From: Asterionellopsis glacialis
Taxonomy: Eukaryota > Bacillariophyta > Plagiogrammaphyceae > Rhaphoneidales > Asterionellopsidaceae
Assembly: GCA_014885115.2 (NCBI GenBank)
Contig: WKLE02004726.1
Coordinates: 1-41,197, forward strand
DNA length: 41,197 nt
Reading direction: 5' to 3'
The notes below the pieces were generated by a model. The model was not told where the DNA came from. It saw only the letters and a list, made by a program, of their open reading frames with translations, and did no database searches. Position 1 is the first letter of the stretch. The number at the start of each line of letters is the position of its first letter. The position numbers and the translations under genes were made by a program. This document shows positions 31,694 through 41,197 of the stretch, in pieces.

Positions 31694-32428
31694 GGTGGCT
31701 AGTTTGTAGGAACGGTTGATTCTTGTGCGTTTGTTGTGGTAGTGCAGTTTTTTTTTGCGAAATCCCGTTTTTGTACCGAACAGCCCAGAACTGGAACAGT
31801 CGTGTATGTACAACGAACGAATATTATTTAGGGAGAAAAATTTCTCCAGAGGAAAGCTCTGGAATTGACGCGTTGGCGTGATAGGTACCCGGGATATGCT
31901 TTTTTCGAACCCAATACAAAAATAATATTTCAGACGATGAACTGTACCTGGTACGTCGCGTGTCGATTGCTGGTAGCCTACATTTTTAAAAACCATTAAT
32001 ATTTATACAATACATTCAAATTTTACGTTTTCCACTGTACGATAGACGTTTTGTCAGGGTAGTCACTTTTGGACGGGACATTTTGTTGTCTGGTGGAAAG
32101 AGGGGCAATAGATACATTTTTCGACCGAGCGAACATTTCGCATTTCGACATTCGAGTTTGCCTGCACCTGGTACGTCTGTAAGTCGTTCGGTACTTTGTT
32201 CCTTCATCCATCCAAATATTATTATCATGTTCATCATCTTATGTTTTCGAGGGCATGTTTTTGTTCTTTCACGATAACATACATAGCAACACAGGTTCTC
32301 CATGGCCATACACAGGAGTGCTCTAAACTCTCTTATCATAGCATATTAGCATAAACAAGAAGCGGCAGAACTAGGGTCTCATCGCTTGAAAGCATACAAT
32401 CTTTTTTCGAGTGTTTGACCAAAACAAG
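31694..32428. promoter_or_regulatory. Divergent intergenic region between Rab5 (-) and NOC3 (+)
   Basis: Both genes start at this gap. GTAC-type words occur at about 31884-31893 (AGGTACCCGGGA), 31942-31957 (TGTACCTGGTACGTCG) and 32166-32178 (CACCTGGTACGTC). Short frames of 60-107 codons show no domain. Confidence 0.5.
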
Positions 32429-34423
32429 ATGGGAAAACAACAAAAACATGCATCGTCTTCTTCATCTGCGAAGAAAAAGGGCAGGCGTTCGGCACCTGCC
32501 AAGGTGAAAAAGGCGCGGGTAGAACTTAAGGAATCGCGGGTGTCAGCTGTTAGTGAAATTATAGACATGGATATTGAGGAAAAATGTGATTTGATTGCAG
32601 AATTAAGTGAATCTGTAATGATGGATCCAACGACTGCATTTACGACCGCCAAGGGTGACGAAGGTGGTGGTGGTGGTGGTGGAGGAGAAGAGGACGACGA
32701 AGTACGTGAAACTTCAAAAATGAGAAGGCTTTTGGAATTGGCCAATGAATTGAAAAATGGCCACGATCAGTACACAGCAAGACTTGCTATTTTATCCCTG
32801 TTGGCACTTTTTCAAGATATTCTTCCATCGTATCGAATTCGATTGCCAACTCAAGCGGAAATGTCTGTACGAGTCGCCAAAGAAACAAAGAAATTGTGGG
32901 ACTATGAAAGAGCACTTTTGTCACACTATCAACAGTACCTTAAGCTATTAGAACGAAGCTGGGAACGTGGAAAGGGACTTGGGAGCAAGGATGACCCTCC
33001 ATCCGCCCTTGCAGTTACCTCAGTTTTGGCTCTGTGTGAACTTTTGAAGTCAGCACCGCATTTTAACTTTAGATCGAACATATTGAACGTTGTGGTGCGA
33101 CAAATGAACAACAAGCAATGTGACGAGATTAGCAGTGCATGCTGCTCGGCAGTTGGCCATGTCTTCAAAACAGATGCACAGGGTGAAGTTGCTCTCGAGG
33201 CAGCGCGATTGGTTGCTAAAATGGTAAAAGATCGCGGATTTCGAGTCCGCGGTCAGGTCCTTCGGACATTTTTGTCACTTCCTCTTAGGGTGCACGTTGA
33301 TGAGGCTCAGGCAGCTAAACTTGCAGCTGCAGCGAATGCTAAAAAGCGAAAGAAGGATAAGGAGGGTGCCGATATTGAGAATGAAATGCGAGAAGGATCT
33401 TCGTCTGTTGACAAAATTCTTTTAGCCCGATCGCAGGCTGATACATTGGAAGCTGTCACGCTGACATATTTTCGAATTCTTAAAAGTGAAGATTTGGCAG
33501 CCGAGCATATTGCTGAACTGTTACCTCCTGCATTAGAAGGTCTTGCCAAATTTGCTCATCTCATCAATATGGATACCGTTGTAGATCTATTATCTGTTCT
33601 GAAGAGTTTGTTGAAAAAGGTCGACGCCCTTCCCTTGGATGCATCTCTGAATTGTGTTTTAACAGCATTTCAAACACTCCAAGGACCAGGGAGGGAAATG
33701 CAAATAGATCAAAAAGAATATGTTACTCCCTTGTATAGTCAACTTCCAAGGTATGTGTACATAAGATGGTTGATCCTCAATTGCGTTTTTCTGTCAAAAT
33801 TTTTAACACCCACTGACAAAATTTTGTTGCTGCACTCACCATCGATATATCATAGGTTGGCCACTGGTACTAGTAGTAGACAACACACGGAAATTGCTCT
33901 GAAATGTTTAGATGCTGCCTTCATTAAGCGTCGAGAGTACTCAACTGTTCGCATTGCAGCTTTCATGAAGCAACTTTGTACTGTTTCACTTCATGCTCCT
34001 CCGTACACATCAGCACCCTTACTAGCTTTTGTTCGTCAATTGTTTCAACGGTACCCAGCTGTTCACCAAATACTTGAAAATGAACAGGATGTGATTACGT
34101 CAGGTACGTATGAGCCAGATTTGGATGATCCAGAACAAACGAATCCATTTGCTACGTCAGCTTGGGAGTTGGCAACATTAAAGTTTCATTACAAGCAGGA
34201 GGTGGAATCGCACGCATCTGGTGCAGCCTCCCTTCGAATATTGCAATTCCCTGCGGAAGCACCCGATCGGGTAAGGAAAAACATGGTGCGGGATGCAGAT
34301 GAGATGTACATTGAATGTAAACGATTGAAGAAGAAGCATCCTCTCGAGTCACGTGGTCAAGATAGACGGCAACAAGCTCGTTTCATAACACCGCGAAAGA
34401 CTGGCAACTTTCATTTAAAATAA
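32429..34423 (+). CDS. NOC3: NOC3, nucleolar complex protein 3 (ribosome biogenesis)
   Basis: Exons 32429-33750 and 33856-34423 with a 105-nt intron (GTATGT...CATAG) give 629 residues. The intron is a multiple of three without a stop, so an unspliced reading stays open; removing it joins QLPR|LATGTSSRQHTEIALKCL, which fits the NOC3 helical repeat better. NOC3 is a nucleolar partner in 60S assembly and in replication licensing in yeast. Features: basic N terminus, poly-Gly run (GGT repeats near 32663), a LAILSLLALFQDILPSYRIR block, VAKETKKLWDYERALLSHYQ, ALKCLDAAFIKRREYSTVRI, and LWELA-like SAWELATLKFHYKQEV. The ATG at 32429 (MGKQQKHASS) is the first good start. The N-terminal domain is shorter than in animals. 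Confidence 0.92.
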   Translation: MGKQQKHASSSSSAKKKGRRSAPAKVKKARVELKESRVSAVSEIIDMDIEEKCDLIAELSESVMMDPTTAFTTAKGDEGGGGGGGGEEDDEVRETSKMRRLLELANELKNGHDQYTARLAILSLLALFQDILPSYRIRLPTQAEMSVRVAKETKKLWDYERALLSHYQQYLKLLERSWERGKGLGSKDDPPSALAVTSVLALCELLKSAPHFNFRSNILNVVVRQMNNKQCDEISSACCSAVGHVFKTDAQGEVALEAARLVAKMVKDRGFRVRGQVLRTFLSLPLRVHVDEAQAAKLAAAANAKKRKKDKEGADIENEMREGSSSVDKILLARSQADTLEAVTLTYFRILKSEDLAAEHIAELLPPALEGLAKFAHLINMDTVVDLLSVLKSLLKKVDALPLDASLNCVLTAFQTLQGPGREMQIDQKEYVTPLYSQLPRYVYIRWLILNCVFLSKFLTPTDKILLLHSPSIYHRLATGTSSRQHTEIALKCLDAAFIKRREYSTVRIAAFMKQLCTVSLHAPPYTSAPLLAFVRQLFQRYPAVHQILENEQDVITSGTYEPDLDDPEQTNPFATSAWELATLKFHYKQEVESHASGAASLRILQFPAEAPDRVRKNMVRDADEMYIECKRLKKKHPLESRGQDRRQQARFITPRKTGNFHLK

Positions 34424-34577
34424 AATAGAAATATATCTAGAAAGGAATTTGTCTAAAACCTTTTTCGATTTGTATTCATCCGGAGTACTGAAGAATGTCT
34501 AGCTCGAGCCAAGGAAGATATTCAAAAATTGATTCAAGCTATCATTAAATAAATAAAGCATTGTACATTTTGACAAC

Positions 34578-36345
34578 TTAATGCCCTGCCGAACCACAAA
34601 CACCTCCCTGTGCACCAGGTTTACCCTCTGCCATTGAAACTAGAGATTGAATTGTCATCAGAAATGCACTCAAAAGAACAACACCTCCAATCGAGAAAGC
34701 AATGTAAGAGTTTCGTTGGTATTTTTCCATTAATATACCAAGACCAATTTGCCCCACCAATGTAGCTACAAAGCCAATGATGAAGCAAACAACAGCGTAA
34801 TCTGGAACAAGTAAGCCAAAAACAACGAAAGATGTTGTTGCCGTGAAACTTGTAAACAAAATCATACAAGCTGATGATGCAGAAGAAACTGCTGGGTGTA
34901 CACCCATTTGTAACATTAAAGGACCCTTTACGATACCACCCTGAAATGCAATATCAATACGAGAGGGGAAAGTAAAAAAAAAGATGAGAAATGATCTCTA
35001 TATTGTATCATTCACAAAAATCATATATTTTGAAAACTACAGCTCTTAAAACAACACTTACCCCAACGCCAAACATTCCTGCAAAAAATCCCGCTAGACA
35101 ACAAACTAAAGGGTATACGACAGTTGCTCTTTCATCCCATCGGATGTCACCTTCTACATATTTATAATAGCATTTCTCTTTTCGACGAAATCGTTGAACG
35201 AGGTAAGATCGAGCCATGAAACTTATGACAACAATCCACACAAGCATAAGTCCATTCGCAATCCAAAAAGATTTTGAACCACATTTGATTCCCAATGGTG
35301 ATGGGAATGCTCCTCCTCCTTTCATAAGATTAATGAAGAGTACAACAATGAACATAATGACAAGCATCGTAACATTGCCAACAGGAGTCGTTCGTTCTTC
35401 TTCCAAAATCTGTTTCAAATCTTCGTTCGCTTCGTCCAGATTCACATCTGTCATAGGGACAGCTTGACCTTCTTGTAATTCGATATGATCAAGTAGACTT
35501 TCTTCTGCCTCCTCCTCAATCTCTTCTTCTTCCTTATGTACAATTTGTACTAATTCACTTTCAGCTTGTTGTATATGAAGGGTTTCAATTTGATACATCT
35601 TGCATGCCTTGGTCAAACTTTTATAGGCTGTAAAGGACAACAGCAACACCAGCATAATCACAAGGAGTGTCTCTGGCAAAAGTTTATTGAGGAATGCTCC
35701 GATAAGTGCTCCAGCTATTGTCAATGGTTCCATGACTAAAATCAAATCCCAATCGACGAGAGGTCGATCGGCAAGGGGGTGTCTCTTTCTTGTATTTAAA
35801 AAAGTGTTCGCGAATGCTCCACCAAGAACTGTAATATTTGATAAAGGGATGGCACGTTTAGGACTAAATCCCATAATAAGAATGTAGATTGGTACTAAGA
35901 TACCACCACCACCAATGCCTCCACCAGCTGCCACCATGAGACCTAACGTTGCAAGAGTAAAGCCGATGTAATCATTCTGACTTAGTGGGAATAATGGTGC
36001 ATGTGACGTTCGAAGTCCCAAATGCCGTGTCACAAGAGAATACAAGGATGACGATACAGAATCTTCATTTAATTCTTCGTAGTCATTATTTGGGTCAATC
36101 CACAACAAATCTTCTTTTTCATGGTTAGACGAGAAGCAATCATACGTTGTAGCAGTCACGCCCATCAATGCCAATACAACTAACAGTCCCCATGGAAGCA
36201 CCAATGACTTCATTCCTCCAGGATTCATCTCGTCCAATTCTGACCTTGAATAAGAACATTTTTGCATGTTTACTTTATCCTCTGAAGTTGACCTTGAACG
36301 ACGTTTTCGCCTCTGTATCGTTTCGGCGTCGTCGTTGTTTGCCAT
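34578..36345 (-). CDS. TauE/SafE-family membrane transporter, intron-containing paralogue
   Basis: Exons 36345-35062 and 34940-34578 with a 121-nt intron (GTAAGT...TTTCAG, phase 0) give 548 residues. The intron lies inside the second glycine motif, FGVG|GGIVKGPLMLQMG. Repeat one reads NDYIGFTLATLGLMVAAGGG then IGGGGILVPIYILIMGF, followed by AIPLSNITVLGGAFANT and HPLADRPLVDWDLILVMEPL. These run nearly residue for residue with the plus-strand copy at 28050. The central loop is shorter (about 85 residues) and Glu-rich. The N-terminal 45 residues are Arg/Lys/Ser-rich (RRKRRSRSTSEDK) before the first membrane span. I start at ATG 36345, in an ACCATGG context; the frame stays open upstream without an ATG. 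Transported substrate unknown. Confidence 0.88.
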
Positions 36346-36837
36346 GGTCTTGTCGTCGTTCTCGTTGTCCGAACAAGTGACGAGTGATGAAGAAATGCAT
36401 AATGAATGATGCAAAGATTTTTCACTGCTTGCATGACCTCTTTCCGTTTTATCATGCCTGTCTTTGGGTCCTTTTGGTCACAGTCATTTCTAAACTTATT
36501 TTCGGGAGTGTACTTTCATTGACCTTGTCTCCCCGAGAAGTGTAGGACTACTTTGGGAGTTGCAGGAGCCACGGACGGACGGTCTTTGTTGGCTGAAAAA
36601 AAAGCAAGGACACTGGCAGAAAAACACATGAAGCGGAGCCGCAAAAGCAGCAGCCATACAAAAAGTAGGTAGACTAGCGCGTTGTTGAAACCCGTAGACC
36701 ATCGCTCTGTATCAGCAACAGATGAACCCAAAAACGCCGAGGCACAAAGTTTCAGCAAAGCTGGTGCCCGCCTTTGTCTGTTGTGTTTGTTTCGTCACCT
36801 CATCTTTTTAGATTTCGTGGTTTATTATTCATTCAGT
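36346..36837. promoter_or_regulatory. Divergent intergenic region between TauE/SafE copy 2 (-) and SWI3 (+)
   Basis: A 492-bp gap shared by two divergent starts. Short frames of 60-80 codons lie on both strands, and ACGGACGGACGG occurs at about 36571. No GTAC cluster is present. It probably holds both promoters. Confidence 0.45.
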
Positions 36838-39800
36838 ATGCCACCAAAAAAGAAATTCCTTCCACCACTCAAGGAAGGAAGTCAAGATGATATTGCCTCA
36901 TACGAGACCTTGACAGATGCGTTACGTTCGCATCCTGATATCTCAAAATTTAGTAAATCAATTGAAGCCAAAAACATTGCTAAATTAGTTTCTGATATTC
37001 GCAAGTTTCAAGACAAATATTTAGGAAAGGTATGTCCTCGTTTGATGTCATGGATGCTTTTGATCTTCAACACAAACAAAATTTTCCCCTTTTCGCTACT
37101 TTTGTGACTCACACTTTGGATGCTGCACATACACTTTAATATGCAAATGTAAACCTAAAAAAAGGATACAAAGACATGGCCCATGGTTCGTTTGCCAGAT
37201 ATTTTCTTAAGGGACCGTTCTTCCAAGGGTCCATTATTTACAATTCTTTTAACAATATTTAGTCGATTGGGTGCCAATGCTTGTATAGATCCAGACTCGA
37301 CTGATGATTATGAAAAGAATTGTGACACATTGAAACAAGTGGAGACTGAGTTGGTACAAAAAGGAGTTTTGATTCGACCGATCGTGTACTTTGACGAAAC
37401 TGTTAGTACGCATCATGATCAATCTGAATTAGAGGATCTTGTAATCAAGTTTGGGGGCAAAGTGGTGACTGACCCTACTCAAGCTAGTCACGTCGTTGCA
37501 CACGATGAAGAAGTTGATTCCGTACAAGCCATGGCAACACATAAACGCAAAATGTGGGAAAAAGAATTCCTAAGAACTGTCGCTGTTGTGAAGAAGCAAA
37601 CCAAAAATCCATCAGCATTAGTGCATTGGTGGTTTTGGCCAATGTCCTCAGATGAATGGATGCCTGCGGAAGATGTGGCTGGCATTGTGGAAGATCCACC
37701 TGTAGGACCTGAAGGTGGTCCTCTAGTCGTGGCATGTAAATTTGTACGTGATGTAGCCAAGTTCAATGAATGGGGCGTTGAAGCTGACTATGCAATTGAG
37801 GATTAGTAAGTTCAAGTATCGTTTTGGATATTACCAATAAACAACCTTTTGTGTTTATTTTTCGTTCGAATTTACTTACGTTGCAATCAATATACTTTAC
37901 ATTTCTTCAATACGTTTTGTAGCCAAGAAAAGGTTGCCTTGTATAATGGTACAACTACGGGGACCAAAACCGGAAAGAAAGGGGGAAGAAGAGGTAGAAA
38001 AGGGGCAAAAAGGGGACCGAAGGCTAAATCACCAGACCCATCGGCCATGTTAGGAGGTGAAGATGCTTCGAAAGCTTCTACCGATGCCGAAAAAACAGAG
38101 GCCGTAAAGACAAGTCTAAAGCGTGAACGCAACTCAACTATGGAACCTCGTTTTTTGAATACAGGTTACTACGGTATTCGAGGAGAGAAAATCCGACACT
38201 TAGTGCATGTCGGTGCTCTTCGTATGCCATCAGAAGCACTAGAGATTTTGGATGATTTGATGAGTTATACAGATGGGTGGACAAAAGGTGGAAACAAGAA
38301 TACAAGTACATATGAGCTCCCTGGACTTGATGCTGTTCAGCGACCGTCCGAAGACCCGGAAAACAAATCGATTACTGTGTCTGAGCTATCTTTAGCACCT
38401 AAACCAGCTGATATGTCAGATGACCAAGCAACAGCATTAAAGACTATTGAAATCACTCGACGAATTGATTTACGCACTGATATCGATACACCCGAGCGAA
38501 TCCGTGGGGGTGGTGGAGATGGTGAGAACGACGGAAATGAACCACAACCTATGGACATCGATAAACCGATTGCCACTGCTACTTCTGCATCGACTACAAA
38601 CGTAGCCGACCCAGCAAACTCACCCTCGGAAACACCCACACAAGTTCCCAAAGTGGTACCTAAAACCGGGACGGCACAGGTTCCAAGATCAACACCTACT
38701 ACCGGAGTGGCAACTGCGCAGGTTCCAAGACCAGTACCCACTGCTGGAATGATAACTACAACAGACCCAACATCAGCACCTACCGCCGGAGTGGCAACTG
38801 TAGCAGCTCCAACACCAACGCCTGCCGCGGGATCAGCTAGCGTACCTGCTCCAACAACAACACATAAAGCGGCTACTGCACCACTCCCAACACTAACAGC
38901 AACACCTACCGCCGGGGCACCGACGCCTGCTATCCCAACACCACCACCCGCCGCTGGGTCACCGACGCCTGCTGTTCCAACACCAACACCCGCCGCCGGA
39001 GCACCGACGCCCGCTATCCCAACCCCGACACCCGCTGCTGGAGTAGCTGCTGCAACAGCCCCACAAACAATACCTTCTGCTGGAGTAGCTGCTGCACCAG
39101 CCCCAAAAACAATATCTTCTGCACAAATTCCAAAGGCTGTTCCTGTTGCCACAGCGGCAACTGCACAGATTTTAAAACCCATTTCTGCAACTGCACAGGT
39201 TACAAAACCGCTACCTTCGGCTGGAATAGCTGCTGCACAAGTTACAAAAGCAGTGCCTTCAGCTGGAATAGCTGCTACACAAGTTACAAAACCAGTACTA
39301 GCCAGTGGAGTACAACTCCCGGCGGCAACCAAACAGACAGAGAAGCCCGCAGCTGTAACTATCAAAACTGTCTCTTCCGCCTCTGCCTCTTTAGTCTCTT
39401 CGTCACAGACAACTGTTCCAAAGGCTAACACACCGACAGGGTTGAATCCTGCCCCAGCTGCAAAACAAACGCCGGCAAAAACACCGATACCATCGCCATC
39501 TATGAGCAGCTCCAAGGCAACTTCAACGCCAGTGAATTCTACCGCAAAGCCGAAGCAAGTAGTACCGCTACCAAAGCGTCCAGGTTCGCACTGGGAACAG
39601 CACATTCCAGGAGCTCAGGATGATACAGCGCAAGAACCTCAAATGAAGACACCCAAGCCATTGTGGTACGATGCGAAAAAAATATCTGATTTCGAAGAAC
39701 AGATGTTACCAGAATGGTTTGACAAGAGTGCACAACACAGAACGCCTTCATCTTACTTAGATGCAAGGGAAAGAATCATTGAAATGTCAGAAAAGATTGG

Positions 39801-40677
39801 AAATAGGTATTTGACCGCGACGATGATACGTCGATCTATTCCCGGAGATGCTGGGAGTCTGCTTAGAATGCATAGCTTTTTGGTTGCATGGGGTTTTATA
39901 AACGAGGAAGCTGTGAACGATTCAGCACCAACTGCTCCCGGTATTCGTGAGTTATCAGGAGCAGTTTGGCGTTCCATTGATGTAAACAGCGAGGAAAATA
40001 CTAATGCCATCTGGACTGAACAAACACGGGACGATCTTATTTCAGCCGTCATGGAACAATCCAATAAGCGTCAAAAAATTGCTGGTACGGCAGCTCCATC
40101 TCCAGCTTTTGCACCCATTAATTGGGACGCAGTAGCCGAAAGCGTAGGAAATGGTGCAAGTTCAGTAGAATGTGAACGTGAGTTCCTCGCATTGCCTCTA
40201 GATGGAACTAGCACAAATGCTGCTCAAGTGGAACGTAGTATTACTCCCGACCATACGAATAGTGCAAAGACCCCAGATAACAAAATCGCATCATCATCTG
40301 CTGGTGTAGATGGAACTGCGTCACAAAGAGCAATAAAAGAGCAAGTCATTCGTGAATTGGTCGATGGCGCGCGTCCTGAAGTCGTCAAGGCAGCAACAGA
40401 CGCTGCTATCAAAGCGGCGGAAAGTCTACCCGAAGCACAGAAAGCAAGTGTACTTGGTATAATGGCAAGTGAGGCAGCCGCAGTCGCTAAGAAAGAAGAA
40501 GAGACTGTAAGCAGGATACTTGGAGAGTTAATGGAGCATCGAATGTCGAAACTTGAGAATCGTCTGGCTCTTCTAGATGATGTTGAAGGTATGTTAGAAG
40601 CAGAAAGAGTAGCATTAGAACTTGAACGACGAGACCTTTACACTGCTCGATGTAGATTTTGGTTTCAAGGGAACTAG
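36838..40677 (+). CDS. SWI3: SWI3/SMARCC-type chromatin-remodelling subunit
   Basis: Exons 36838-37029, 37165-37805 and 37923-40677 give 1195 residues; introns are 135 and 117 nt. Junctions restore KFQDKYLGK|DTKTWPMVRLP and YAIEDY|QEKVALYNG, aligning with animal SMARCC1. SWI3 proteins are core scaffold subunits of SWI/SNF remodellers. The N-terminal BRCT/chromo-like region (about 65-280) includes PSALVHWWFWPMSSDEWMP. A Pro/Thr/Ala low-complexity linker spans about 498-834. A SWIRM domain follows (about 859-945: WYDAKKISDFEEQMLPEWF, RTPSSYLDARERIIEMSE, MHSFLVAWGFINEEAV). A SANT-like segment with an insertion starts at WTEQ (about 975) and ends NWDAVAESVGNGASSVECER. A C-terminal coiled coil (LENRLALLDDVEGMLEAERV) ends the protein. 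This is the last gene before the telomere-like array. Confidence 0.94.
38800..39060 (+). repeat. In-frame degenerate minisatellite coding Pro/Thr/Ala repeats in SWI3
   Basis: Imperfect repeats encode units like TPAAGAPTPAIPTP several times (residues about 571-657 of the protein). Codon variants differ between copies, so expansion is not very recent. The GC-richer, stop-poor composition also gives a 422-codon antisense frame, which I regard as an artefact. Confidence 0.75.
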
Positions 40678-41017
40678 TGCTTTCACTACCAAAACTGTAA
40701 TTGATAAAGACAATTTTAAAACATTTCTCCCAAATATTAGCGACAGAGTTTTTCTCATTTTGATGTCACACCTTCCATTGATACCAGCAGTGCATAACCT
40801 GTTTTCTAAGTTCCTAATAGAACGCGGCAACTTCGCATGACCTATGTGATTGAATAAATCTTCTATTCCTACTTCTCGGTGGACTGAACAAGTGCAATAG
40901 AAAGGAATTATCGACAGTTGCACGGTAGGTTTAGGCAGGAACTACTGCGCCGAATCACAGACAATCCCCAGAAGTCCCGTAAAATGCAAATATTGTATCC
41001 TAACCCTAATGTTATCC
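40678..41017. other. Spacer between the SWI3 gene and the telomere-like array
   Basis: The 340 bp from the SWI3 stop codon to the tandem array should hold the gene's 3' UTR. No gene is supported. The last about 20 bp (40998-41017) are degenerate array sequence (CCTAACCCTAATGTTATCC). Confidence 0.6.
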
Positions 41018-41197
41018 TTAACCCTAACCCTAGACTAACCCTAACCCTAGACTAACCCTAACCCTAAACTAACCCTAACCCTAGACTAACCCTAACCCTA
41101 GACTAATCCTAACCCTAGACTAACCCTAACCCTAGACTAACCCTAACCCTAGACTTACCCTAACCCTAGACTAACCCTAACCCTAGACTAACCCTAA
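41018..41197. repeat. Telomere-like 17-bp tandem array, C-rich on the plus strand
   Basis: Ten full 17-bp units with consensus CTAACCCTAACCCTAGA (41018-41187) and a 10-nt partial unit run to the window's last base. Each unit contains two telomeric hexamers plus a CTAGA pentamer. Units differ at single positions (for example CTAATCC, CTTACCC, CCCTAAA). The G-rich strand reads away from this edge, which is not the orientation of a right-hand chromosome end. Confidence 0.92.

Noticed and set aside
31442..31996. Extended N terminus of Rab5 from the upstream open frame
   Set aside because: The homology starts at [10 protein letters not shown], and GCCACC precedes that ATG. The upstream part is not conserved in the family.
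38337..39605. 422-codon minus-strand frame rich in Gly/Val/Ala
   Set aside because: It is the antisense of the Pro/Thr/Ala repeats in SWI3, where codons ending in C or A leave few antisense stops. It has no domain, and the sense strand carries conserved SWIRM and SANT blocks.
41018..41197. CRISPR-like or coding repeat
   Set aside because: The 17-bp units have no unique spacers and consist of telomeric hexamers; CRISPR does not occur in nuclear genomes of this kind.
1..41197. tRNA or rRNA genes
   Set aside because: I looked for the T-loop GGTTCGAATC-type box and for conserved rRNA blocks by eye and found none. A covariance-model scan would be decisive.

Overview
This is a eukaryotic nuclear window. 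Genes are closely spaced on both strands, split by short GT-AG introns (about 100-410 nt), and separated by AT-rich intergenic DNA. A diatom or related stramenopile is the best inference. The first gene encodes a membrane-anchored protein with the Pro/Thr/Ser-rich stalks common in diatom surface proteins, and the alpha/beta hydrolase has a possible bipartite plastid leader. No ribosomal or organellar marker confirms this.

Layout, left to right: (1) 1-1799 (-), start of a Pro/Ser/Thr-rich single-pass membrane protein that runs off the left edge. (2) 3558-4680 (-), Sec62 ER translocation factor. (3) 5327-6010 (-), isochorismatase-like hydrolase. (4) 6953-8077 (-), alpha/beta hydrolase resembling pheophytinases. 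(5) 9284-10841 (+), class II histone deacetylase. (6) 12356-13783 (-), SAC3/GANP/THP3 (LENG8-like) protein. (7) 14980-15999 (+), unrecognised protein. (8) 16649-18547 (+), Cwc21/SRRM2-type splicing factor with an RS tail. (9) 19807-20226, a foldback MITE-like element. (10) 21600-23099 (+), MscS channel. (11) 23226-24940 (-), AP-2 mu. (12) 25567-27006 (-), ankyrin-repeat protein. (13) 28050-29849 (+), TauE/SafE transporter. (14) 30700-31693 (-), Rab5-type GTPase. (15) 32429-34423 (+), NOC3. (16) 34578-36345 (-), second TauE/SafE paralogue in inverted orientation. (17) 36838-40677 (+), SWI3/SMARCC subunit. (18) 41018-41197, a telomere-like 17-bp tandem array at the right edge.

I joined exons by hand for ten genes (left-edge gene, SEC62, HDAC, MscS, AP-2 mu, ankyrin, RAB5, NOC3, TauE-2, SWI3). 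In every case reading frame and family alignment support the junction. The genes are mostly housekeeping: secretion and endocytosis (Sec62, AP-2 mu, Rab5), chromatin and RNA (HDAC, SWI3, THP3-like, Cwc21, NOC3) and membrane transport (two TauE/SafE, MscS). They do not form one pathway, and I see no coherent new multigene system.

The unusual material is non-coding. A family of short self-complementary words built on TACCWGG/GGTAC recurs in most intergenic gaps and is rare in exons. A second self-complementary word, CTCTAGAG, recurs nearby. The foldback element has 30-bp terminal inverted repeats and a 4-bp target duplication. The terminal array carries the C-rich telomeric strand in the orientation opposite to that expected at a right-hand chromosome end.
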